DNA of 38,666 nt from SXOA01 sp051004015 (GTDB taxonomy: Bacteria; Planctomycetota; Planctomycetia; Pirellulales; Pirellulaceae). A program made the translations under genes and the position numbers. The stretch's first letter is position 1; the number at the start of each line of letters is the position of its first letter. This document shows positions 31,549 to 38,666 of the stretch, piece after piece. The notes under the pieces were generated by a model, which did no database searches, had not been told where the DNA came from, and saw only the letters and a program-made list of their open reading frames with translations. The stretch is from positions 1 to 38,666 of the forward strand of contig JBPCKT010000112.1 of NCBI GenBank assembly GCA_051004015.1. Direction: 5' to 3'.

Positions 31549-31648
31549 GGGTTTGCCCCTTGTTGGTGGACGTCGAGATAACTCGAAAGGAAGCTGTAGC
31601 AACTGATGCGCCAACGGAATTACGATACCGACGCATCTTGCCGCAAAC

Positions 31649-34336
31649 CTAAGTCCGCTCGATAGAAAGGGCGGAATTCAAGAATTCCCCCGTGTGGTTG
31701 CCGGGCAGCGCCGCCAGGCCGCGCGGCGTCCCGGAAAAGAGCAACTGGCCGCCGGAGTGGCCACCTTCCGGCCCCAGGTCAATCAGCCAGTCGCAGGCGC
31801 GAAGCACGTCCAAATTGTGCTCGATGACCAGCACCGTATTGCCGCGAGTGACGAGAGCCCCCAGCACGCCGAGCAATATTCGCACATCGCCGGCATGCAG
31901 CCCGGTGGTCGGTTCGTCAAGCACATAGAGGGTGCGGCCGGTTTCGGCACGGGCCAGCTCGGTCGCCAGCTTGATGCGCTGCGCTTCCCCGCCGGAAAGC
32001 GTGGTGCTGCTTTGGCCAAGCGGCAGGTAGCCCAGGCCGACGCCCAAAAGTGCCAGCAGTGTCCCATGAATGACGCTCATGTTCTCGAAGAACGCCGCCG
32101 CTTCTTCGACCGGCATGGCCAGCACGTCGGCAATGCTCTGCCCTTTGAACTTGACTGCCAGCGTCTGCCGGTTGAAACGCTGCCCGCCACAGACGCTGCA
32201 GCGGACATAGAGGTCCGGTAGGAAGTTCATTTCAAGCTTCTTCATCCCCTGTCCCTGACACTCTTCGCATCTCCCTCCAGCCGCATTGAAGCTGAAGCGA
32301 CTGGCGCGAAAGCCGAGCGCCTTCGCCTCTTTCGTGGCCGCGAAGACTTTGCGGATTTCGTCAAATACGCCGCTGTAAGTGGCCGCATTGCTTTTGGGGG
32401 ACCGGCCGAGCGGTGACTGGTCAATCTCAATGAGCTTGTCGATGTGCTCAACCCCGGTGAGCTGCGTAAATGGCCCCGGCTTCTGGGCGGACAGCCCGAG
32501 CTTGCGCAGAATCGCCGGCGTGAGCGTTTCGTTGATCAGCGAACTCTTGCCTGAGCCGCTGACGCCGCTGACGCCGATCATCCTGCCGAGCGGAAACTCG
32601 ACCGTTACGTTTTTCAAGTTATGCGTCGTTACACCCCCCATCACAATCCTTCCGCTGCTCTCCGCCACCTTCCCCCCCGCCTTCTCCGTACCTCCGTGTC
32701 CCTGCGTGAGCCCCCGCCTTTCCTTCCCGCTGAGATATCGCCCCGTGACACTTGCCTCATTATCCGCCACTTGCCGCGGCGTCCCCTCGGCAATGATTTT
32801 CCCGCCCCTTGAGCCTGCGCCAGGTCCGACATCGATGAGCCAATCGGCGGCCAGCATCATGGCTTCATCATGCTCCACGACCAAGATCGTGTTTCCTTGC
32901 GCCTGCAACTCCCGTAGGGCAGCAATCAGCCGGGCGGTGTCGCGTGGATGCAGGCCGATGGAAGGCTCATCCAGGATGTAAAGAATGCCCGTCAGCCCCG
33001 AGCCAATTCCGGTGGCCAGACGGACCCGCTGGAATTCGCCGCCGGAGAGTGAATTGCTGGCTCGGTCGAGAGTGACATAGGTCAGGCCCACTCTTTCCAG
33101 GAACGCCAGACGCTTGGAAAGTTCCAAGACGAGCGGAGCGGCTATTTCGTGGCGTTCATCGTCAAATCTAGCTGCCCGAAAGAATTCCCCGGCTTCACTG
33201 ACCGACAACCGGCAAACGTCGTGGATATTCTTGCCGCGAATCAGGACGCTGAGTGCTTCCGGCCGGAGGCGGGCGCCCTGGCAGGCGGAACAAGGAACGT
33301 CAATCAGCAGCGTTTCCAATTGCTCTCTCCGCGCCGCTTCCGTCGCCGTGGCCAAGTCGCGCTGCAGGGCAAGCCGAAGGTCGGCATCGCTGGTTGCCGC
33401 GGCTTCTGGCTGCGTTTGGCGAACGAGCTCCAGATCAAAATCCCGTTCCGTTCCAAGCCCTTCGCACTTGGGGCACGCACCGTAGGGGCTGTTGAAGCTG
33501 AACGTCCGCGGCTCAATTTCGGCGAGCGCGACGCCGCAGGAGAGACAGGCGTAAAGCGTGCTGTAAAGCCGATCTTCCCAAGTCCCCTTTTCCCGCTCAC
33601 TCGCCGCAATCACCAGGCCATTCCCGTGCCTGATGGCCAGGTTCAGCGATTCCGCCAGGCGGCTGGACATTCCCTCGCGGATGATCAGCCGGTCTACGAC
33701 CGCTTCCAGCGTGTGGACCTTGTGCCCATCAAGCGGCGGCACCTGGTCGAGGTCGTGGATGACACCGTCCACTCGCAACCGCACGAGCCCTGCCTTGCGG
33801 ACTTGCGTCAGCACGTCGGCATGTTCCCCCTTTTTGCCGCGAACGAGCGGCGCGAGGAGCATGACCTTGGTCCCTTCCGGCAATTCCAGCAGGCTCTCCT
33901 GAATCTGCTCCAGCGACTGCTGACGAATCGGCTCGCCGCAAAGATGGCATTTCACATCGCCGGCGCGGGCAAAAAGCAGCCGCAGATAGTCGTGAATCTC
34001 GGTCGTCGTGGCGACAGTGCTGCGGGGATTCGGCTGTCCCGAGCGCTGGTCAATGCAGATCACCGGCGATAGCCCGCTGATCGAATCCACGTCGGGCCGC
34101 TCGAGCTGGTCAAAGAACTGCCGGGCGTACGGGCTCAGGCTCTCGATATACTGCCGCTGCCCCTCGGCATAGATCGTATCGAACGCCAGGCTGCTCTTCC
34201 CCGACCCGCTGGGCCCGGTGATGACCACCAACTTGCCGAGCGGAATGTCCAGGCTGACATTCTTGAGGTTGTGCGTGCGAGCGCCGCGGATGCGGAGGAA
34301 GTCGAGATTGTTGGGTGAGTCTTGGAACGCATCCAT
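31649..34336 (-). CDS. uvrA: excinuclease ABC subunit UvrA
   Basis: An 895-residue ABC-type ATPase for damage recognition in nucleotide excision repair. Two Walker A motifs (‘GPSGSGKSS’ near residue 40 and ‘GVSGSGKSS’ near 595) and two ABC signatures (‘LSGGEFQRVRLA’, ‘LSGGEAQRIKLA’) are present. Zinc-finger cysteines appear in ‘CHLCG’ and in ‘CEECQGQG’/‘CSVCGG’. The UvrB-binding region is kept (‘LAPLVRGKKGEH’), so this is not a UvrA2. It is about 45 residues shorter than typical. ATG 34336 has AAGGA seven bases upstream, and the YhcH-like gene ends 4 nt before it. Confidence 0.95.
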   Translation of the reverse strand: MDAFQDSPNNLDFLRIRGARTHNLKNVSLDIPLGKLVVITGPSGSGKSSLAFDTIYAEGQRQYIESLSPYARQFFDQLERPDVDSISGLSPVICIDQRSGQPNPRSTVATTTEIHDYLRLLFARAGDVKCHLCGEPIRQQSLEQIQESLLELPEGTKVMLLAPLVRGKKGEHADVLTQVRKAGLVRLRVDGVIHDLDQVPPLDGHKVHTLEAVVDRLIIREGMSSRLAESLNLAIRHGNGLVIAASEREKGTWEDRLYSTLYACLSCGVALAEIEPRTFSFNSPYGACPKCEGLGTERDFDLELVRQTQPEAAATSDADLRLALQRDLATATEAARREQLETLLIDVPCSACQGARLRPEALSVLIRGKNIHDVCRLSVSEAGEFFRAARFDDERHEIAAPLVLELSKRLAFLERVGLTYVTLDRASNSLSGGEFQRVRLATGIGSGLTGILYILDEPSIGLHPRDTARLIAALRELQAQGNTILVVEHDEAMMLAADWLIDVGPGAGSRGGKIIAEGTPRQVADNEASVTGRYLSGKERRGLTQGHGGTEKAGGKVAESSGRIVMGGVTTHNLKNVTVEFPLGRMIGVSGVSGSGKSSLINETLTPAILRKLGLSAQKPGPFTQLTGVEHIDKLIEIDQSPLGRSPKSNAATYSGVFDEIRKVFAATKEAKALGFRASRFSFNAAGGRCEECQGQGMKKLEMNFLPDLYVRCSVCGGQRFNRQTLAVKFKGQSIADVLAMPVEEAAAFFENMSVIHGTLLALLGVGLGYLPLGQSSTTLSGGEAQRIKLATELARAETGRTLYVLDEPTTGLHAGDVRILLGVLGALVTRGNTVLVIEHNLDVLRACDWLIDLGPEGGHSGGQLLFSGTPRGLAALPGNHTGEFLNSALSIERT

Positions 34337-34340
34337 GCGT

Positions 34341-34799
34341 TTATCCTTCCACTTTCACCACTATTTTCCGCACGACCTCGGCCGGTTTCTCCCCGTCGGG
34401 CGCCACGCCCGGCATATGCACATCCTGCGGACCGAAGATCGCGAAGGAGCCGGCGGGGACACGGAGAAAACTGCCGCGGCCGGTGAAGAAGGCGACGTCT
34501 CGCTCCTGGCTGTGCGGTTCAGACACCGTTACTTCCGCCAGGTTCACCCAGCCCATCCGTTCTTCGCCGCGGGCGACGTATTGCACGTCCCAATAACGTT
34601 GGTGGGCTTCGAACTTGCCAAGCTCGGGAGGCTTGGGCGTGTATTCCTGAATGAGAGCGAAGAGATGCTCGCCGTCGATGACCGTTTTGCCGAGCGGCAG
34701 GCGAGCAAGGTCGGTGGCGCGGAGCCAGTCGAGGGCGGCGGCGATGCGAGGATGCAGATTGCGGTAGAGGTCGGAGCTGGAGAGGCGGTCGGTAATCAT
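34341..34799 (-). CDS. YhcH/YjgK/YiaL family protein (DUF386)
   Basis: A 152-residue cupin-like protein. ‘DGEHLFALIQEYTPKPPELG’, ‘FEAHQRYWDVQYVARGEE’ and ‘AIFGPQDVHMPGV’ are the family's conserved blocks; the His/Glu residues probably bind a metal. Members are linked to sialic-acid or alginate-type sugar metabolism in other bacteria, but no such genes are near. ATG 34799 has GGAAG six bases upstream; 39 extra in-frame codons upstream overlap the SDR gene and are rejected. The stop is 4 nt before uvrA, so the two are co-transcribed. Confidence 0.88.
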   Translation of the reverse strand: MITDRLSSSDLYRNLHPRIAAALDWLRATDLARLPLGKTVIDGEHLFALIQEYTPKPPELGKFEAHQRYWDVQYVARGEERMGWVNLAEVTVSEPHSQERDVAFFTGRGSFLRVPAGSFAIFGPQDVHMPGVAPDGEKPAEVVRKIVVKVEG

Positions 34800-34833
34800 C
34801 GTTGGCTTCCGGTTCAAAGTTCGTAGTTCATAG

Positions 34834-35604
34834 TCACGAAGCAATCGTTCGCCCTCCGTCGACGGGGAGACTGACGCCGGTGACGAAGTCGTTTTCGATG
34901 AGGAACAGCACGGCATGGGCGATATGTTCTGGCGAGCCTTCCCGCTTTACCAGTGTTCCGGCGATGGAGGCTTCTCGATCTTCCCGTGGCAAATCCGGCG
35001 GAAGCATGACCGGGCCTGGCAGAATGGCATTCACACGGACGCGCGGGTTGCGGGCGGCAAGTTCCACGGCCAGGTCGCGAGTGAGCGTGGGGATTGCCCC
35101 TTTCGACGGGAAATAAGCGGCGTAATTGAGATACGGGCGGGCGACCGCCCAATCGCCGATGTTAATGATCACGCCCCCCGTCGGCTGAGCGGCCATCTTC
35201 AACCCGGCCTGCTGCGAGCAGAGGAAGGTGGCGAGCGTGTTGATCTCAAAGTTTTTGCGGACGTCGTCAGCCGTAACGTCCTCTAGACGAATCGGCTTCC
35301 AGATGGCGGCGCAATTGACGAGGACGTCGAGCCGGCCGTAGTGCTGGTGCGCGTTATCGACGAACTGACGGGCGGCGGCTTCGTCGGTCAAGTCGGCGGC
35401 AAGGGCGATGGCCTGTCCTCCCGCGCGATGCAATTCGGCCATGGTCTCTTCCGCTTCCGCATGGCTGCGGTTGGCATGGAGGACCAAATGGAAACCGCGA
35501 GCCGCCAGAGCGCGGGCGACGGCGTTGCCCACTCGCTTGGCCCCACTGCCGGTAACGATCGCCACGGGGTGGTCGGTGCCGAACAAATCTTTCAGTTCAG
35601 GCAT
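34834..35604 (-). CDS. short-chain dehydrogenase, pteridine-reductase-like
   Basis: A 256-residue Rossmann-fold oxidoreductase. The cofactor loop reads ‘TGSGAKRVGNAVARALAARG’ with a following ‘HANRS’, favouring NADPH. The catalytic Tyr-x3-Lys is ‘YFPSK’. The classical SDR Ser is replaced by Asp in ‘INIGDWAVARPYLNYAAY’. The T-G-x-x-K-R-[VL]-G loop and the Ser-to-Asp change are typical of pteridine reductases (PTR1/FolM). A dihydropteridine or quinoid substrate is therefore plausible, not proven. The start ATG overlaps the stop of the HTTM gene by 8 bases, so translation is coupled. Confidence 0.85.
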   Translation of the reverse strand: MPELKDLFGTDHPVAIVTGSGAKRVGNAVARALAARGFHLVLHANRSHAEAEETMAELHRAGGQAIALAADLTDEAAARQFVDNAHQHYGRLDVLVNCAAIWKPIRLEDVTADDVRKNFEINTLATFLCSQQAGLKMAAQPTGGVIINIGDWAVARPYLNYAAYFPSKGAIPTLTRDLAVELAARNPRVRVNAILPGPVMLPPDLPREDREASIAGTLVKREGSPEHIAHAVLFLIENDFVTGVSLPVDGGRTIAS

Positions 35605-36532
35605 TCGTCACCTCGCTGGCACTGCGTTTCCGCACATGATTTTCCACCCATCGCTCCACCGGCAGCAGATACAGCGCGGTAAACAGCAGATTGAATTGAA
35701 AGCCGTAATCGAACGTGAGCAGCACGCCGGCATAAAAGCCGACGAGAGCCAGGCCGATCCAAGTCCTCAGGCGCGGAACGACCGCCAGGATGGCAGCCGT
35801 CTCCACCACCAGGGTAGCCGCTTGCAGCAGTTGCGTGAACGTGCGGCTGTGGAGAATGAGCCAGGTGGTGGGAGACCAGGGACGGCCCCAGAGGTGGGTC
35901 CAGATTTGCAGGCTGGTTCCGTTCGCCCAGTCCGGTCCGCTGAACGTGAGCTTGGATAGTCCGGCGGCAGTGTGAAAGATGCCGATGTACGCGACGGCGG
36001 CAAGCGTGACCCAGCGCGGATAAAGCGGCGTCTGCCAGTATTTGCCGGCAACAGTCGCCGCGCGGATTTCGCGGGCGCAGAGCGTCTCCCACAGAGCCTG
36101 GATGAAGAGCAGGTTGTTCGTCATCTGAAAGCAGTGGTTGGTGTGCCAGGAATTCTCCACGTGCAGCGACCAGAGGGCGGTGAACGCGAGGGGGGTGAGC
36201 CAGCAGCTCCAAGGAAGAAGCTTGCGCCAAAACCAGAATGCGACTCCCACCACAACGGCGGCACGAGCAATCAAAAAACTCACGTGGGAAGAAAGGACCT
36301 CCGGCGGTAGCCAGAAGAGAAGGGACGCAGGTCCCTGGCGATCGCCGCTCGCGATTTCGTAGGGATAGCGCGCGAGCCATAGAGATGCCCCCAGTAGCAG
36401 CCACGTGGCAAGCTGGCCGAAATGCGGGAGAGTCCGCTCCCCCAGCCACCTCAGCCACGATGACTCGCCGGCCGCGCTTGTCGATTCAGTTTCTCCCGGA
36501 GTTTCAGCGGCCATCTTCCCAATAATCAACAC
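35597..36532 (-). CDS. HTTM-domain (vitamin K-dependent gamma-carboxylase-like) membrane protein
   Basis: A 311-residue protein with about seven to nine hydrophobic segments. ‘SLHVENSWHTNHCFQMTNNL’, ‘YIGIFHTAAGLSKLTFSGPD’ with a following Trp, and ‘FDYGFQFNLLFTALYLLP’ fit HTTM proteins, the membrane part of gamma-carboxylase relatives. The bacterial role is mostly unknown. The annotated start is GTG 36532; ATG 36514 is an alternative but has its GGGAAG directly abutting the start. The gene lies 6 nt after the stop of the small upstream gene and overlaps the SDR gene by 8 nt, forming one operon. Confidence 0.8.
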   Translation of the reverse strand: MLIIGKMAAETPGETESTSAAGESSWLRWLGERTLPHFGQLATWLLLGASLWLARYPYEIASGDRQGPASLLFWLPPEVLSSHVSFLIARAAVVVGVAFWFWRKLLPWSCWLTPLAFTALWSLHVENSWHTNHCFQMTNNLLFIQALWETLCAREIRAATVAGKYWQTPLYPRWVTLAAVAYIGIFHTAAGLSKLTFSGPDWANGTSLQIWTHLWGRPWSPTTWLILHSRTFTQLLQAATLVVETAAILAVVPRLRTWIGLALVGFYAGVLLTFDYGFQFNLLFTALYLLPVERWVENHVRKRSASEVTNA

Positions 36533-36538
36533 ACAGAC

Positions 36539-36994
36539 CTACGGAGAGGGCCGCGTGATTCTCCAGAGGTAACTTTCGACTTCGCCAATCGTCCCATCCT
36601 CCCGCGGGCCAAAGACCCGCTGCTCGGCAGTGATGAATTCCGGACCCGGAGACGGAAGCCTGGCGAATTGACGCAGAAGATGCTCGCGAACCTGTTCTTC
36701 CTGGTGAACGACGCCAAACTTCTGCTCGAGCACCGCCGGAGGCTTGACGCCGACGCCGTAGCCGATCGGATTTCCATCGTAGACCCGCTGCACCAGCCAA
36801 TCCTCCTGCGGCAGCTCGGTCCCGTCCGGGGCGAAGACGTGATAGTCGCAGTAGCGCACCGGCTGGTCGCGGAACATGGGGGCGGAAGTGAACGGATAAA
36901 CGTCCCCCCAAACCAGCGGCACCACAACGTGAGCCGATAGAAAGAGACTGACGAAGACTAAAGGTAAGACGGACTTGGGTGATGTCACGGACAT
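36539..36994 (-). CDS. hypothetical membrane-anchored protein paired with the HTTM gene
   Basis: A 151-residue protein from ATG 36994. One N-terminal hydrophobic helix (‘LPLVFVSLFLSAHVVVPLVW’) is followed by a soluble domain with ‘DVYPFTSAPMFRDQPVRYCD’, ‘LPQEDWLVQRVYDGNP’ and ‘ESYLWRITR’. The ‘YPFTSAPMF’ phrase and position next to an HTTM gene suggest a dedicated partner. No known family recognised. No clear ribosome-binding site is visible because a repeat array lies just upstream. Confidence 0.68.
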   Translation of the reverse strand: MSVTSPKSVLPLVFVSLFLSAHVVVPLVWGDVYPFTSAPMFRDQPVRYCDYHVFAPDGTELPQEDWLVQRVYDGNPIGYGVGVKPPAVLEQKFGVVHQEEQVREHLLRQFARLPSPGPEFITAEQRVFGPREDGTIGEVESYLWRITRPSP

Positions 36995-37000
36995 AAACAG

Positions 37001-37064
37001 TAACCACTGAACACTGAGCACTGAAAACTGGGCGTTCAGTTTTCAGTTTTCAGTTTTCAGTTGT
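37001..37064. repeat. CAGTTTT heptamer array with inverted copy
   Basis: A TTTTCAG unit is repeated about four times at 37035-37062, and 37003-37029 carries the inverted form (CTGAACACTGAGCACTGAAA). The whole can form a long hairpin. A related unit is at 418-436. It sits between the lactonase gene and the small HTTM-partner gene. Confidence 0.65.
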
Positions 37065-37071
37065 TGGTACC

Positions 37072-38244
37072 TCACAGCCCCAAAAACTTCACGCACATCG
37101 GCTGCCCCACCGTAATCTTGTTTCCCGTCGGCGTGAGCGCCCCGGTCTCCTGATTGATGGCCCACACCAGGATGCTATCCCCCTTCTCGTTGCAGACGAG
37201 GCAATACTTGCCCGTCGGATCGACGTTGAAATTCCGCGGCCATTTGACCTCTTCCCCTTGATGGCCGGCAGCGGTCAGTTTTCCGCTGTCGGCATTGACC
37301 TTGAAGACCGCGATGCTGTCCTGGCCGCGGTTGCTGCCATAAAGGAATTTGCCGCTGGGATGAACCACGACCTCCGCCGTGTAGCTCGTTTCCTTAAAGT
37401 CGCTAGGAAGCGTCCCGATGGACTGGATTTCACTCAGGCTCCCCTTGTCGGCGTTATAGGCGAACGCGGTGACCGTGTTCCCCAGCTCATTGATCACGTA
37501 CGCGAACTTGCCACTGGGATGGAAGGCAAAGTGCCGCGGTCCGCTGCCGGGGGCGGTTTTGCCGGCCGGCGGATCGTTCGGCGTGAGCTTCCCCCCGTCG
37601 ATCTTGTAGATCAGCACCTGGTCGAGCCCCAGATCGGCGCAGAACGCAAACCTGTTGTCGGGGGAGACGTTGATGCTATGGGCATGCGGCTCTTTCTGCC
37701 GCGAGGGGTCGACGCTGCTCCCGCGATGCTGGGCGAAGCCGGTTTCCTCGCCGAGGCTGCCGTCCTCCTTGATCGCCACCGCACAGCAACTCCCGCCGCC
37801 ATAGTTAGCCGCCAGCACCAGTTTGCCGGCCTTATCGACGACCAAATGGCACGGCCCTGGCCCGCCGGACGAGGCCTGATTGAGCATCTTCAGCTTGCCG
37901 GTCTTGGCATCCTCAATCACAAACGCCGAGAGCGCGCCGACACTCTTGCCCTCTGCACTCCGCATCGACCCCACCGCGTACAGATGCTTGCCATCCGGAT
38001 GCAGGGCCAGGAACGAGGGGCCTTGGCACTCCGCCACCAGCACCGGCACACTCAGCTTGCCGCTGGCCAGGTCCAGCTCGCTGGCATAGATTCCCTTGCT
38101 CTCGTTCCCCATCGGCGTCTTGCCGGTCGCCGTGCCGATGTAGACGCGGAGCCTGGCGGGGGCCTTGGCATCTTCAGCCGGAGCAATCGTAGTCATCGCG
38201 GCAGCCGCGAGGAAGGCGAACAAGGACAAGGCAAAACGGCACAT
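37072..38244 (-). CDS. exported lactonase family (6-phosphogluconolactonase-like) beta-propeller
   Basis: A 390-residue protein with a signal peptide (‘ALSLFAFLAAAAMTTIAPA’). ATG 38244 has GGAG seven bases upstream; ATG 38265 is less likely. The mature part is a seven-bladed propeller with repeating phrases such as ‘FLALHPDGKHLYAV’, ‘HSINVSPDNRFAFCADLGLD’, ‘FAFHPSGKFAYVINE’ and ‘FNVDPTGKYCLVCNE’. The ‘KEPHAHSINVSPD’ block is characteristic of the YbhE/Pgl lactonase family. Being exported, it is unlikely to act in the pentose phosphate pathway; an extracytoplasmic sugar lactone is a reasonable guess. Confidence 0.9.
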   Translation of the reverse strand: MCRFALSLFAFLAAAAMTTIAPAEDAKAPARLRVYIGTATGKTPMGNESKGIYASELDLASGKLSVPVLVAECQGPSFLALHPDGKHLYAVGSMRSAEGKSVGALSAFVIEDAKTGKLKMLNQASSGGPGPCHLVVDKAGKLVLAANYGGGSCCAVAIKEDGSLGEETGFAQHRGSSVDPSRQKEPHAHSINVSPDNRFAFCADLGLDQVLIYKIDGGKLTPNDPPAGKTAPGSGPRHFAFHPSGKFAYVINELGNTVTAFAYNADKGSLSEIQSIGTLPSDFKETSYTAEVVVHPSGKFLYGSNRGQDSIAVFKVNADSGKLTAAGHQGEEVKWPRNFNVDPTGKYCLVCNEKGDSILVWAINQETGALTPTGNKITVGQPMCVKFLGL

Positions 38245-38312
38245 GGCAAGGCTCCAAAGTGGCAAGGAAATCGACTCGTGGCAATTGTCTCAGCGCGTGA
38301 GGTGGTAAGCAA

Positions 38313-38399
38313 CCGTTGGAGGTCCGGCTTTAGCCGGCTTCCGTTGGAGTCCCGGCTTCAGCCGGCTCCCGATTCCGCCTGAAGGCGCGACTCCAACGA
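38313..38399. repeat. tandem CCGTTGGAGTCCCGGCTTCAGCCGGC units plus an inverted unit
   Basis: Unit 1 (38313-38340) and unit 2 (38341-38370) are 28-30 nt direct repeats of the form CCGTTGGAG-KYCCGGCTTYAGCC-GGCT. Unit 3 (38375-38399) is an inverted relative (CCGCCTGAAGGCGCGACTCC then AACGA). The gap 38245-38415 contains nothing else supportable. Confidence 0.65.
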
Positions 38400-38415
38400 C
38401 TCGGTCCAACGACTT

Positions 38416-38666
38416 TCACCACCCGTCCCTTCTCCGCTTGGCTTCCTCGTGTCGCAGGAGCTTCTGATGTCGCTCTTTCATTTCCTCCGTGCGGTCGATG
38501 TAAATGATGTACGGATAACCGCGCGCGATCGCCTCCTTTGGGGTGCAGCGGACAGGATTGGGTATGCCGGTCGCCTGCGACAACCTGGCTGGCGGCAAGC
38601 GATGAATCTGACAGTGATAATCGAGCGCTTCCTGCCGATGGAATTCGCTCCAGCGGTACTCCGGCG
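38416..38666 (-). CDS. hypothetical protein, partial (N-terminus beyond window)
   Basis: The frame is open from the window edge to the TAA-equivalent stop at 38416, giving at least 82 residues. A Trp/His-rich start (‘PEYRWSEFHRQEALDYHCQI’) leads through ‘CTPKEAIARGYPYIIYIDRT’ to a highly charged, helical, Lys/Arg-rich tail (‘EEMKERHQKLLRHEEAKRRR’). A TTG at 38598 could start a shorter form, but the upstream sequence reads equally well as protein. No family recognised. Confidence 0.5.
   Translation of the reverse strand, partial: PEYRWSEFHRQEALDYHCQIHRLPPARLSQATGIPNPVRCTPKEAIARGYPYIIYIDRTEEMKERHQKLLRHEEAKRRRDGW

Noticed and set aside
35592..36458. 288-codon minus-strand frame overlapping the HTTM gene
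   Set aside because: Alternative frame of the HTTM gene; the other frame has coherent membrane segments and family motifs.

Overview
The window looks like a chromosomal segment of a planctomycete (Planctomycetota, perhaps Pirellulales-like). The evidence is the gene content: a multihaem lipoprotein with a UshA-like domain, DUF1573, DUF4416, a DUF6666-like outer-membrane protein, secreted Gfo/Idh/MocA and lactonase proteins, and an archaeal-type ProRS. Genes are short alternating blocks on both strands, and the gaps are crowded with short palindromic repeats. No tRNA, rRNA, CRISPR array or phage module was seen.

Layout. 1-215: 3' end of a group II intron (domain V is clear). 216-525: repeats only. 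526-9249 (minus): multihaem lipoprotein, DUF1573 protein, O-antigen ligase-like protein, WecA/MraY-type sugar-phosphate transferase, DUF4416 protein and ProRS. 9357-12098 (plus): small membrane protein, a remnant of an ATP-grasp gene, YhaM-like HD nuclease and an exported protein. 12136-15942: oxidoreductase, small membrane proteins, mannose-1-phosphate guanylyltransferase and a secreted HExxH protein. 15949-19475 (minus): vWA membrane protein, thiL, tsaE. 19786-23169: degenerate deacetylase-like protein, small membrane protein, class V aminotransferase and M42 peptidase. 23238-31266 (plus): an attenuator-like leader, cimA (citramalate synthase), valS, the DUF6666-like protein and a cysteine-less redoxin. 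31324-38666 (minus): small membrane protein, uvrA, YhcH-like protein, pteridine-reductase-like SDR, HTTM membrane protein with a small partner, lactonase, and a partial gene at the edge.

The most interesting element is the leader of cimA. A promoter with a perfect -35 box is followed by a 30-codon ORF carrying a Val-Val-Ile-Ile-Ile run. A strong intrinsic terminator lies 29 nt past its stop codon, and an alternative hairpin competes for the terminator's 5' arm. Next come cimA (isoleucine pathway) and then valS. This is the layout of ribosome-mediated transcription attenuation, as in the enterobacterial ilv operons. The second theme is that palindromic repeats abut gene ends and in several cases encode the stop codon (DUF4416, vWA, cimA, valS). 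An identical 24-nt repeat brackets cimA on both sides.

Functional grouping: ManC-type nucleotide-sugar synthesis, the WecA-like transferase and the O-antigen ligase-like protein point to surface polysaccharide assembly. CimA and ValRS join branched-chain amino acid synthesis with tRNA charging. ThiL, TsaE, ProRS, YhaM and UvrA are housekeeping. All calls come from reading the sequence; no database search was run.
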